Below the pieces are notes generated by a model. The model was not told where the DNA came from, ran no database searches, and saw only the letters and a list, made by a program, of their open reading frames with translations. A program made the translations under genes and the position numbers. Source: Henricia sp. BOLD:AAB3569 (lineage: Eukaryota > Echinodermata > Asteroidea > Spinulosida > Echinasteridae). From it: DNA of 64,000 nucleotides. Location: assembly GCA_037783545.1 (NCBI GenBank), contig JBBELK010000517.1, positions 930,001 to 994,000 on the forward strand, given 5' to 3'. Positions 23,901 to 32,919 of this stretch are shown piece by piece. Position 1 is the stretch's first letter. Every line of letters starts with the position of its first letter.

Positions 23901-26297
23901 CTCTTATGCTGTGTCGAATTAAATTAAACTTGATTTTTTTAAATTCGACACGGCACAAGCACGACGTTTGAAGCCATTTGGCTCGGCAAAATGAGTTCGA
24001 CACGGCAGAAGATTTTAGGTCGACAGGGTCTGCCGTGCTAACTCAATTTAGTGCGGAATTAGCACGGCGCTGCTTCAAACGTCGTGCTTTTGCCGTGTCG
24101 AATTTAATTCCATTCGAAGTCGGGTCGCAAGTTTGTTCACAACTAGGAATGCGCATGCTCGCAGCGCGTATGTGAGTAAAGAAATAACCAACAAACAAGT
24201 GCACCAAAATAACAAATATGGCGACGTACAATGGACAGAATGGAAAACGCACGTCCATGACGTGCACAATACTCATCCGCCATGTTGGATGTATTAAGCT
24301 CGACTGGGAGTTTGCAATTAAGTTCGACGTTTGAAGCCACTGCCGTGCTAACATCGTTCCAACGTCGTGCCAAGTTGAATTTAATTCGACATGGCATAAG
24401 CGCGACGTTTGAAGCGGGCCTTACACGGTCTATTGTTTGTAGGACTTGGACAGAAATTTTGACAACTTCGAACGGCCCCTAAAAATAATAATTTTGATTG
24501 GCCTACCTGTTGAGGTAACGTTCATATCGGTAGTGTTTGAGCAAATCACACCCACGTCTTCCGTGTGGCTGCAGTCATTCGTGCCCCATCCCCTGTGAGA
24601 GCAGTCTGACAGTCGAGCTTCGTCTCCTGAACATTGCACATCATCCAGGAGAATAAGTTGCCCGGAATCACCTTCACCAAACTTGGTATGTGCAGAAACC
24701 ACGGAACTGTAGCCGAGTTGACGGCAGACGACAGTCGCTTCTTGAGAGTCCCAAAAGTCGTCGCATACCGTGCCCCACTGGCCGTCGATGAAGACCTCCA
24801 CGCGTCCTCCAGATGGGGAATTTCCCCCAGTCAGGCGAATAGCTCCATTTTGAAAGAAAATTGTGATGTGTCATATCAAAATCGATACACTGTAAACAAC
24901 CTTGTTTAGCGAATTGCCACTATTCTACCGTAATTGTAACAGTTGTCCCGTAAAATTCTACGCCATTCTTGTATTTTTGAGGTGCTTTCCCCGTACTTTC
25001 CCTGGGGACTTTAATTAACGGTGGCTTTGGTAGGGCATAGGCAAATGTACGGGAAATCCAAGGGATAGTCAGGGATCATCACGGTTCGCCGTAGAACATC
25101 CGTGTACAGTGTGAGTAAAAAAAACTATACACTTTTAAAATTACCTGTTGTGTTTTAGTGTACCAATATTTATATGAGATGTTTTGACATGTTCAAAGTT
25201 ATTAAATAACATGGCCTTATATAGGTCAGTTCTCCTGTGTCTTGGTATCAGTTTAATTAAATTATGTTTCATGCATGACCGCACATGAGGCCAGGTGGAA
25301 CACGTCTTGCGCCAACTGATCAGAATTGAAAAAAAGAGACCAAAACAAAACCCCAAAAAAACTTGCCTTTGTTTAGGTTGTGCATGGCTTGTCCCTGTGG
25401 CTTGGTATTTACAAACATTTGAGGAAATTACTGGCAAAAGCTTTGGAACACAGCCGTGGCACTTTGTGTGCGGTGGAATTCGCTTACCAAGTAGGCCCTT
25501 TGCTGGGTGTGAGTAGCCCGAATGCCTGTGGCCGTCTGAAGACGGCCAGAGGCATTCGGGCTAGGGTGTGAGCTCAGGACGAGCAATGTTTTAAGATGAA
25601 GAATAGCCCACAAGATGTTTCATTGTATGGACAGCAACCAAGTCACTGGTTCAAATCCTGAATTGGCGCAAGTCGTGTTCCACCTGACATCCTTATTTGT
25701 CTCGTGTGCGGTCATGCACGAAGCATAGTGTAATTAAACTGATACCAAAAGACACAAGAGAACTTATTCAAAATACATGTCAAAACATCTCATATAAATA
25801 TTGGTACACTAAAACACAACAAGTAATTTTAAAAGTGTATAGTTTATTTGTTTTACTTACACTGTATAGACACATACAGGTGTGAATTCACCTCCCACCG
25901 CGGACGTCCCATTGTTCCTCTTTTGTTTGGACATAGTTTTTTTTACCTCATCCCCTCCAGTGTATACACAATCGTACGAAATCGTAGCTAATCGTATCTA
26001 ATTCGTGGCCAAAATCGCACAGGGGGAGGCCCGCTTTAAACCAGAGAAAACGTCCACGGTTTGAATAGATGAATTCGCGCAGATGTGCTATATTGCTACA
26101 GCTAATGTCGGTTGTACATCAGTATCTAAAATTTTAATCTGCACGGTGTCATTTTTATTTCTGCAGAATGAGTTTTATGACAAAATGAAGACAAAAGTTA
26201 AAATTTACTCACCTTCTTCAGCTAAATTAGGCCACACACAAGCTATGATCATCAAAGAAAACAAAATAACACAGTAGTTATCGTTTTCACGAGACAT
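11674..26297 (-). CDS. SRCR / somatomedin-B / Methuselah-like seven-transmembrane receptor
   Basis: Ten exons splice to an open frame of about 1648 residues, predicted at the plasma membrane. Order: signal peptide (1-28), three group-A SRCR domains (29-363), an unassigned Cys-rich module (364-445), three divergent SRCR-like domains (446-785), somatomedin-B (about 797-845), Mth-like ectodomain with two NxxCAxCxG motifs, then 7TM from about 1335 and a roughly 50-residue tail. Introns 1-8 are phase 1 and intron 9 is phase 0, so all joins are in frame. The stretch before TM1 ([10 protein letters not shown]) is the Mth-like signature rather than a GPS autoproteolysis site. SRCR domains bind ligands, often microbial or protein polyanions; SMB can bind protease systems. 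The ligand and G protein are unknown. Family B2-like receptor identity is firm from TM6-7. The joining of all SRCR exons into one transcript is inferred from phase, strand, a lone signal exon and no intervening terminal exon. Confidence 0.82.
12160..12302. mobile_element. Palindromic MITE, TTAA family 1, copy 3
   Basis: TTAA-AGGCACAGACTCGTCAGC ... GCTGACGACCCTGTGCCT-TTAA, again a nearly perfect full-length hairpin with AAATACGCAGCT near the turn. It lies in the short last intron of the receptor gene. Confidence 0.8.
12463..14744 (-). CDS. Receptor exon 9, SMB domain, ectodomain and TM1-5
   Basis: 2282 nt, one large exon, phase 1 in and phase 0 out. It opens with a somatomedin-B domain ([21 protein letters not shown] spacing). 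Then come [11 protein letters not shown] and [11 protein letters not shown], typical of Mth-like ectodomains, [15 protein letters not shown], the pre-TM word [10 protein letters not shown] and helices 1-5 (for example [20 protein letters not shown] and [18 protein letters not shown]). The donor is GTCAAG|GTAACT after EEVKIYVK. Confidence 0.88.
14940..15269 (-). CDS. Receptor exon 8, SRCR domain 6
   Basis: 330 nt, phase 1-1, acceptor tttatcag|TA, donor GCAG|GTTTGT. It shows [54 protein letters not shown] and LYVECVAG. A recognisable but divergent SRCR placed directly before the somatomedin-B domain. Confidence 0.78.
15497..15915. repeat. Dispersed repeat B, copy 1
   Basis: Two blocks, tgtcaatcaaccgaacctgc and following (15497-15590), and ctgtcgaccctgaaacatga to ctcggaactatgcattg (15741-15915), recur in the same order at 20888-21178. 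The second block has relatives in both duplication arms at 44612-44760 and 57155-57305. It lies in intron 7 of the receptor gene. Confidence 0.72.
16291..16614 (-). CDS. Receptor exon 7, divergent SRCR-like domain 5
   Basis: 324 nt, phase 1-1, acceptor catttgtag|GC, donor GAAA|GTAAGT. It shows [36 protein letters not shown] and AGLRCGNE. The SRCR core word CRxLGF is kept but the rest is diverged. Confidence 0.7.
17449..17520 (+). pseudogene. tRNA-like sequence with A and B boxes
   Basis: TGCTCTG pairs with CGAGCA as an acceptor stem (one mismatch). The A box is TGGTCGAGTGG and the B box is a clean GGTTCGAGTCC. The anticodon stem CCTGC/GCAAG has a mismatch, and position 33 is C instead of T. 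It reads as a tRNA pseudogene or SINE head, not a working tRNA. It lies in intron 6, antisense to the receptor gene. Confidence 0.55.
17601..18065. repeat. Dispersed repeat A, copy 2
   Basis: Matches 5153-5655 from ccttaaagatagtatacatg through the GGGCGAAATGG hairpin block to gatgtatactgcct, with internal gaps (for example in cgaagtggttttgtagtgtt). Located within intron 6 of the receptor gene. Confidence 0.75.
18149..18514 (-). CDS. Receptor exon 6, divergent SRCR-like domain 4
   Basis: 366 nt, phase 1-1, acceptor ttttatcag|GT, donor GAAA|GTAAGT. It shows [40 protein letters not shown] and AIWITCGE. The expected G-V-I-C ending is replaced, and extra Cys ([11 protein letters not shown]) are present. 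This is a degenerate SRCR. Confidence 0.7.
18815..18925. repeat. Fragment of GC-rich dispersed repeat D with C-run
   Basis: A run of about 18 C is followed by gcagctacattttgcc and aagtgacaatccccgcctct. The same word order, ending in a GGGGATT/AATCCCC motif, appears at 47104-47290 and 51660-51935. Confidence 0.5.
19212..19457 (-). CDS. Receptor exon 5, unassigned Cys-rich module
   Basis: 246 nt, phase 1-1, acceptor ccatttcag|AAGTGC, donor TCGG|GTAATT. It encodes about 82 residues with six Cys: [27 protein letters not shown] and EICSLF. I do not recognise the fold. It fits between SRCR exons in phase and strand, which is the main support for its inclusion. Confidence 0.55.
20060..20480. repeat. 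Dispersed repeat C, copy 1
   Basis: The block including atatagcgcgcagcgcgctt, taacggttatgcgctcc and cggtcctcatattcagtcgt is the reverse complement of 48478-48845. Located in intron 4 of the receptor gene. Confidence 0.72.
20888..21178. repeat. Dispersed repeat B, copy 2
   Basis: Near-identical to both blocks of 15497-15915, but the blocks are closer together here. It ends in ctcggaactatgcattccgt. Located just downstream of SRCR exon 4. Confidence 0.72.
21247..21582 (-). CDS. Receptor exon 4, SRCR domain 3
   Basis: 336 nt, phase 1-1. Group-[66 protein letters not shown] and [12 protein letters not shown]. It is more diverged than domains 1 and 2 are from each other. Acceptor atttcag|CT, donor ACCG|GTAACT. 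Confidence 0.86.
22218..22550 (-). CDS. Receptor exon 3, SRCR domain 2
   Basis: 333 nt, phase 1-1. Nearly the same as SRCR domain 1: [41 protein letters not shown] and [17 protein letters not shown]. About 12 residue differences over the domain point to recent exon duplication. The acceptor attgaag|TT has a weak pyrimidine tract. Confidence 0.85.
23091..23325. mobile_element. TTAA-flanked MITE, family 2
   Basis: TTAA at 23091-23094 and 23322-23325. The ends include GTCCACACTAGAG and CTCTAGTGTGGAC in inverted orientation. The interior is rich in ACGGAACG and AACGTC words. About 227 bp, non-coding, in intron 2 of the receptor gene. Confidence 0.78.
23880..24423. mobile_element. TTA-flanked MITE, PIF/Harbinger-like
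   Basis: TTA target copies at 23880-23882 and 24421-24423 flank GGCCCGCTTCAAACGTCG ... CGACGTTTGAAGCGGGCC. Subterminal GACACGGCA/TGCCGTGTC words repeat inward on both sides. A 3-bp TWA target site and a GGGCC-type end fit nonautonomous Harbinger elements. 538 bp, in intron 2. Confidence 0.78.
24507..24842 (-). CDS. Receptor exon 2, SRCR domain 1
   Basis: 336 nt, phase 1-1. A canonical group-[67 protein letters not shown] and [17 protein letters not shown]. All six expected Cys are present. The donor ACAG|GTAGGC is good. N-glycosylation sequons follow the domain. Confidence 0.88.
25104..25866. mobile_element. Foldback element with about 210-bp inverted arms
   Basis: The left arm 25104-25315 (cagtgtgagtaaaa ... 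ggtggaacacg) is mirrored by 25665-25866 (cgtgttccacct ... ttttacttacactg). The loop contains a near-perfect 44-bp palindrome at 25517-25561 (CCCGAATGCC/GGCATTCGGG). It lies in intron 1 of the receptor gene, between the signal exon and SRCR 1. No transposase. Confidence 0.75.
26213..26297 (-). CDS. Receptor exon 1, signal peptide
   Basis: ATG at 26297-26295 opens [20 protein letters not shown] followed by VWPNLAEE. That is a polar start, a hydrophobic core and a small-residue cleavage region, as in a signal peptide. The donor GAAG|GTGAGT is strong and phase 1, matching the phase of every SRCR exon downstream. It is the only such exon on this strand before the SRCR chain. Confidence 0.75.
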
Positions 26298-26400
26298 TGT
26301 AACATAATTTGACACATGCAGGACTACTGTAAAAAAGGTGAGGCGACTGCGTTTTTAAAGAGAATGGACATGTCTTGTCTTGTGACTTGGTGAACTGTCG
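26298..26400 (-). promoter_or_regulatory. Putative 5' leader and promoter of the receptor gene
   Basis: Upstream of the signal-peptide ATG on the minus strand, CTTTAAAAACGC lies about 60 bases before the ATG and could act as a weak TATA-like element. No initiator or upstream exon can be fixed from sequence. Confidence 0.25.
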
Positions 26401-28750
26401 GTATGAAATAATGCGAAGCGAGCAGTATGAGTTGCTTAATTTATATCGCTGGCAGTATCGACAATTTTCAAAACTGAAAGGCCTTCCATAATGGTAATGG
26501 GTCTGCCAACTAATGGAAACACAAATGATGATAAGTTACCAACAAATGATCGAGATTAAAGGGTCGCTGTATCGACCGTAGCAACTGGAGATCCCACTAG
26601 AGAATTGTCGAGAAAGACCTCCCTTATCGGAGTGATAATAATTTAAAATCATCCTCTAGATAATGGAAAGAAGAGGTGGGGCGAGTAATCGGAGCTGGTT
26701 TTTAAGAGGTATATGACTTTTTGTGTGCATGCTAGTTTTGTTTTTTTAAAGCGAAAATTGTCAAACTTGAAGGGTCAGAAAACCTACAGCGTCCAACCGC
26801 GCTTAGTCTTTACTGCGCGTAAGGCTGGATAATAGATTTAAAAATACATATGTTTAAACCTGTTTTTGCAGTTATAACACCCCATTTCATCAGCCGCCCA
26901 AACAATTCGCACACTCCGCGGCTCCTGCATAGCGCGCGAGTGGATCATGCGCTTCCGGGAAACCGATAATAATGCCAAAATTGGGTTCACACCATGATGA
27001 ACAATATACATCAGAATAAAAAGTGATTTATGGGATTTGATATAACATTTGTATTCCTGTCTGATTTCATACAGAAGCTATATGACAGGGCAAAGTTGGT
27101 GAAGCGTGTTGTTATCGCCAAGGGGAATTTTCGAGAAGACTGGTTTATTTTGTCTTGCCACAAACAAAACACGCTTCAAATCCTTCCTCTTTAACATAAA
27201 CATGTTAGGTTGAATCTTAGGTGTCGAAGCTGTTCAAAAACGTGAAAACCTCCAAGTAGATTTTGACTTATTTAATATATTTTCCCCGTTTGCCTACATA
27301 CTTCAGGCATTGATTACGTGTTTTGGCCATTTGGGGGACTCTCGTTCATTTTCTGCGGCAGGTCACTTGAATTTTGGTGCCGGTGTAAAGCTCGGTACTA
27401 GGCCGTACATCTCAGCGGTTATCTGATCGCATGAAACAGCCTGATCGCGGTAAGAAATTAGGTATACAAGAGATTCTACCATCCAAGACAACAACTGACC
27501 ATATAAGGTTACAGTGGTCAAATATTTCTTCGGACACGTTTGATATTTTTACCAGAAGGCTGTTGGCCTCCACGCGAACAGCGAAACACTTTAAGTTCGT
27601 GAATCACCGCAAACTGTAATGCGTTTCTGAATATGTATATTAACGATGCCCATTCATTTTGCTTATTATACGTATGGCGTGTTCCAGTTACCATTAGGTT
27701 GCAATTTGTCCAAAAGTGCGCCGTGGCCATTAACACACCCATTGGAAATCAATAAGCCAGTTGCGTTACAGTTGCATAAATCCCAGAGTACCGCCTTCGC
27801 GCTATGGCGCTCGCGTATGAGTTAGTCAAGCACCAGACTATCTGTCAAATCAGGCTGTTGCCACAGGTTGTTAGGTGGTGCACGCCAGTATACATGTTAA
27901 CTGGCGCGAAAGTCTGTACGAAACCTTGAATACCTCGCACATCACTCTATGCATTTTTATGCTGGACCATCCGAAATTGCATTATAGTGATTGAACATGT
28001 TGAAACATGTACCGTATAGGCCTACTCGCCATAAAATTTCGTCAAAATAACGTGTTGTTTGACTTGAAATGAATGTCAACTTTGAAAGTTGTAACTTTTC
28101 CAAACGGCAGTGACAACTTCAAGAAGGTGGAGTGACTAGACTTAATGTTTTTGTCACTTTGACAAACACCGGAATGTTTCGTTTTGGTATATTTGTACGT
28201 CATGTGTTTATGGTTTTATAAGAATTATTGTGTGAGTGCCGCGCTAAATATGTTAACTTATATATACCTGGGTGCTGAAGGAACAATGGATGTAGTGGTT
28301 AGTACAAAAATGACGAGGCAGGGATGAGTTGACCAACTAGAAGATGTAAACGGTCATTATTCTCACTATAACGCTTCCTCAGTGAAGACGTATCATGGTG
28401 AAATAAACATGACCACAGCCATTAACACATATAAAATTACGAGTCAACAACATTGATTTGACCAATATGAAAAGAGATTCAAAGTCATTGCGTGTATCCA
28501 CTTTGTAAACCTTTAGTAATGACATGTGGTGAAGGAACGAAGTACCGAAGACTTCAAATGAGGTATAGTTGATTTTACCAATAGGACATGAGGTCAAAGG
28601 TCATTGTATTAATTTTTGTATAGCTTAACCACACCCAACCTAGCCTTTTGGCAAAGCCTTAAGGCTTTGGGGTTATGCCTTGCCTTGCCATAAGGCCTTT
28701 TCCCCAACTACCTACTGCTACATTACTCGTTACATGCAAGTACAAACTTG
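26400..28750. other. Intergenic DNA with no recognised gene or repeat
   Basis: Only short open frames (under 80 codons) without domains, signal peptides or paired splice sites. Local runs of short repeated words occur at 28640-28700 (aaggcctt/gccttaaggc). Confidence 0.45.
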
Positions 28751-28754
28751 GAAA

Positions 28755-28951
28755 AATTATTGGACCACCTACGACCTGACAACAAAAAACATAAGTTTGT
28801 TATGGAACTTCTTATAGCAATACTTGATGCCATGTAAGCTTTCTGAGCTAATGACTATTGTCTAAAACCAAACATAATAAACATAATCCCAGTTGCTGCC
28901 TAAAAGAACTGATTTTTATAAATAATTCAAGACGTAGGTGGTCCAATAATT
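28755..28951. mobile_element. Short MITE with 19-bp inverted ends
   Basis: AATTATTGGACCACCTACG at the left is exactly mirrored by CGTAGGTGGTCCAATAATT at the right, enclosing about 160 bp of AT-rich non-coding sequence. Confidence 0.72.
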
Positions 28952-29479
28952 GTTTCTAAGGCTGTATGTTAAAGCGCTGAATTTGTATTGATTTTTTTAA
29001 ATGTGACCTTTAATTTTCAATTCATTGTAACATGACACATGATAACGTCATCATGAAGTCATTATAATATGTCACTAATCTAATCACAGACAACACACTT
29101 TTTATTTGTTTCCGATGTTGGGTTTTGCAAATATAGGTCATCAAAGCTTTAAATTTCAAATGCATGTAAAACTCCACATGATGACGTCATCGAAGTTTGA
29201 TACCACTGGCATGTATACTGACCTAATGCCATGCTATTTAATAACTTTGAACATTTAGTTGACAAACTTCCCCACAGACATTTGTTTAAAATACGTTTTG
29301 AAGCATTGTTATTTTGTCGCTAGAGGGCGCTATTACGTACGATGACATTACTTTTATTTTTAGAAAGTCTGAGGGGCTCTGACACTGACACCGTTGACCC
29401 TATCTCAATACCTCCTACCATTTTGAAACTAGGGGTCACTTCCGGTTTCGACCGGAAATGAGCAAGGTCAATTCGTCAA

Positions 29480-29790
29480 ATCTTTGTTGGTCTGTAATTT
29501 GAAAGTGCTAAGACGTACCAGGATGGGGTCAATGACATTATGGTTGGGTATGGTCAACCTGTACAAAAATTAAGACGATGACCTTTAACCTCGTTTCCTA
29601 TTGGTCAAACAGATGTTGGCCTATAATTTGAAAGTGGTAATTAAGTGATACCAGGATGGTTCAGTGGCATTATAGTTGGGTATGGTCAAGCTGTACAAAC
29701 ATTGAGACGATGACCTTTCGCCTCGTTTCCTATTGGTAAAACCTTTGTTGATCTGTAGTTTGAAAGGGTCAATGGCATTATGGTTGGGTG
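29480..29790. repeat. Degenerate tandem repeat, about 130-140-bp unit
   Basis: Three units, each with a tgtaatttgaaag-like word, an accaggatgg-like word, cattatggttgggtatggtc and cctcgtttcctattggt, start near 29481, 29606 and 29745. The last is truncated. No coding capacity. Confidence 0.7.
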
Positions 29791-29851
29791 CATGTAATCT
29801 TGGCAAACTTGGCAACCTAGCAACCGAGGGACGGCGAAATGTGGCCACTTT

Positions 29852-30139
29852 CAATAGGCCGTATTCCTGAACGTGGAGGGCGCTGTCAAGTGGTCCGCGC
29901 CTGGTCCGCGCCCATCGTGCGTTATGTTCGAACACAAAACGCGCTACGCGCACACGCCTTCCAAACGTTTATTTTGTATGGAAATCTGTGCGCGCGACAC
30001 AGGTCTGCGCGCTCCGCGTACGCGACTTTTTCCCCCGTACGTATGCACGTACCCCCACTTTTCTACTGTCGTCTATGGACATTTTCCCCCAAATCACCTT
30101 GTTCGAGCGCCCTCCCGCGTTCAGGAATACGGTCTATTG
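29852..30139. mobile_element. MITE with about 33-bp inverted ends
   Basis: CAATAGGCCGTATTCCTGAA with GGAGGGCGC at the left is mirrored by GCGCCCTCCCGCGTTCAGGA with ATACGGTCTATTG at the right. The 288-bp element is richer in CpG than its surroundings, which creates spurious open frames. Confidence 0.72.
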
Positions 30140-32796
30140 TTTAAAGTAATTTATCTTTTGGAGATAGCTAAAATAAACTTCAATGAAAGTGTTGTTGGTG
30201 CTCGGAAGTTCGTGACTGTAAATCCGGCGGGTTAATCAACTGTAGTGTTTGTTTTTCTCAAAATAATTCATATTAAGGGCTGCGATTGGTATGAATTCCG
30301 TTTACTGGTCGCCACTGAGACGACGTGTTAAGTCTATTGAACATGGCAGATTTTCAAGGAAATTGTTTATGTTTTTCACTCCTAAATTCACTTCCCTTTA
30401 AAATATTAACACGTTTTGGTGGTTATTGATCACGTTCAAATGACGTCACTTGCTACGTGCATCATGATTCTGAGCGTATTTTTTGTGACGCGCATCGGTT
30501 GCGCGGTATTTCGAACAAATTTCGAGTAATTTTAATACGCAATAGCATTTTTTTCCTACGAAGATGGCGTCTGAGAACGTGATCAATTGAGTTATTATAA
30601 GGAGAATAACGACCAGTAAACGGAAATTATTAACCTGCGATTGATCGGCAGCACGGAACACTGTACATGGAGCAGGAGGCTCCATCATGGCATTATGGGT
30701 TTTAAGTGGCAATAATTAGGTGATCGGGCCAACAGCCCGATCACCTATTACTCTCGTACGATTTCTTTTTAGGTGATCGGGCCAACAGCCCGATCACCTA
30801 TTACTCTCGTACGATTTCTTTGTCTTTTTTTTTTTTTTTTTTTCTTTTTCTTTTTCTTTTTCCACTCAAACGTTTCCAGAGCTTTTCTTCAAAACGGTTC
30901 AAGCTATCAACTTGAAACTTTGTAGGAACATCAACCCCAATGTGAAGGTGTGCATACAAGGGTGACGTCATTGTGACGTCATTGGGTATCAAATTACAAC
31001 CCAAAAATGACTAAAATATGCATGTTTTAAAATGCTTCCGTCTGGGAAACCACGTGACCCATGATTTTCGTATTTAGCAGGCTTATAGATAAGATCATGG
31101 CCTACGATTTTCTTCGTGTGGGCATTTTCATCTGACCCTTCCTTCTGGGGTCAATCTGAGGTCAAAGTTCAACGAAAACGAAAATCGCAATTTTTGCACT
31201 TATTGAGCAACAATGCCCATCAAACCAAGCTGAATCTTTAAGTAACTAAGTACAGGCATAGGTCCTATGGCAGACTTTCACCAGCGTGTATAATATTATG
31301 ATGGCATCAAGCGTGACGTCATCGTGACGTCATCAAGTATCAAATTACACCCCCCAAAAAAACAAAATATGCATATTTTAAAATGCTTCCGTCTTGAAAA
31401 CCACGTGACCCAGGATCTTCGTATTTGGCAGGTTTACAGATGACATTCTGTGCTACAATTTTCTTTGTGTGGGCATTTTCATCTGACCCTTCCTTCTGGG
31501 GTCAATTGGAGGTCAAAGTTCAACGAAACTGAGAATCTCAGTTTTTACACTTACCAGCAACAATGCCTATCAAACCAAGCTGAATCGTTGGTAAATTAGA
31601 TACAGACATAGGCCCTACGGCAGACTTTCACCAGAATGTATAGTATCACGATGGCATCAAGTGTGACGTAATCATGACGTCATCAGGTGTCAAATTACAA
31701 AAATTCAAAGGTTATTATTTCCAAAATTCATATCTCAAGAACCGTAATAGATACTTGAACAATTCTTTCACAACATGATAAGTCTAAATGAACTGAACAA
31801 ATCATACGATGTCATGACCCCTGTGTGACGCCTACTTCCGGTCCAAACCGGAAGTTGTTCGAAAATGTGCATTTTGTAAGCGTTTTGAATGCAAATAGAT
31901 TCAAAGTGGTAGTGAATTTGACCATATTTCTACGGAACGAAATGTTTCCACACATGTAGACTTTTTGACTATACCATTTGTGACGTCATCACATGGACGG
32001 TGGTTACGTAATGTGGCGTCAAAATACGCAAATTTGGAGCTGAATTGTTTTAAAATGCTGTATCTTGAGAACTACAGCAGATATTTGCATGATTCTTTCG
32101 CCACATTTAAGAACTTGATGTTTATCAAATTGTTGAACAATTTGTGCACAACATTGTGACGTCATGATATCGTCACAGGTGTCAAATTACAAAAATTCAA
32201 AGGTTATTATTTTCAAAATCCATATCTCAAGAACCGTAATAGATACTTGAACAATTCTTTCACAACATGATAAGTCTAAATGAACTGAACAAATCATACG
32301 ATGTCATGACCCCTGTGTGACGCCTACTTCCGGTCCAAACCGGAAGTTGTTCGAAAATGTGCAATTTTTTAGCATTTTGAATGCAAATAGATTCAAAGTG
32401 GTAGTGAATTTGACCATATTTCTACGGAACGAAATGTTTCCACACATGTGGACCTTTTGACTATACCATTGGTGACGTCATTACATGGACGGTGGTTACG
32501 TAATGTGGTGTCAAATCACGCAAATTTGGAGCTGAGATGTTTTAAAATGCTGTATCTTGAGAACTACAGCAGATATTTGCATGATTCTTTCGCCACATTT
32601 AAGAACTTGATGTTTATCAAATTGTTGAACAATTTGTGCACAAAATTGTGACGTCATGATGTCGTCACAGGTGTCACATTACAAGATTTCAAAGGTTATT
32701 ATTTCAACAATTCATATTTCAAAACGGTGCAAGCTATCAACCCCCAGCTATGGCGGATATGCAGGGAGGAGATATTAGTTACCGGATTAGTGTATA

Positions 32797-32919
32797 CAGC
32801 AGCCGATTTCACGAAACTTTACGCAATTGCGCAAGTCCACTTACGCCATAAGTTATTGCGCAAGTAATGGCGTAAGTGGACTTGCGCAATTGCGTAAAGT
32901 TTCGTGAAATCGGCTGCTG
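32797..32919. mobile_element. 123-bp palindromic MITE nested in Helitron-like body 1
   Basis: CAGCAGCCGATTTCACGAAA to TTTCGTGAAATCGGCTGCTG, a full-length hairpin. The same insertion sits at the same place in body 2, so it predates the tandem duplication. Confidence 0.78.
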
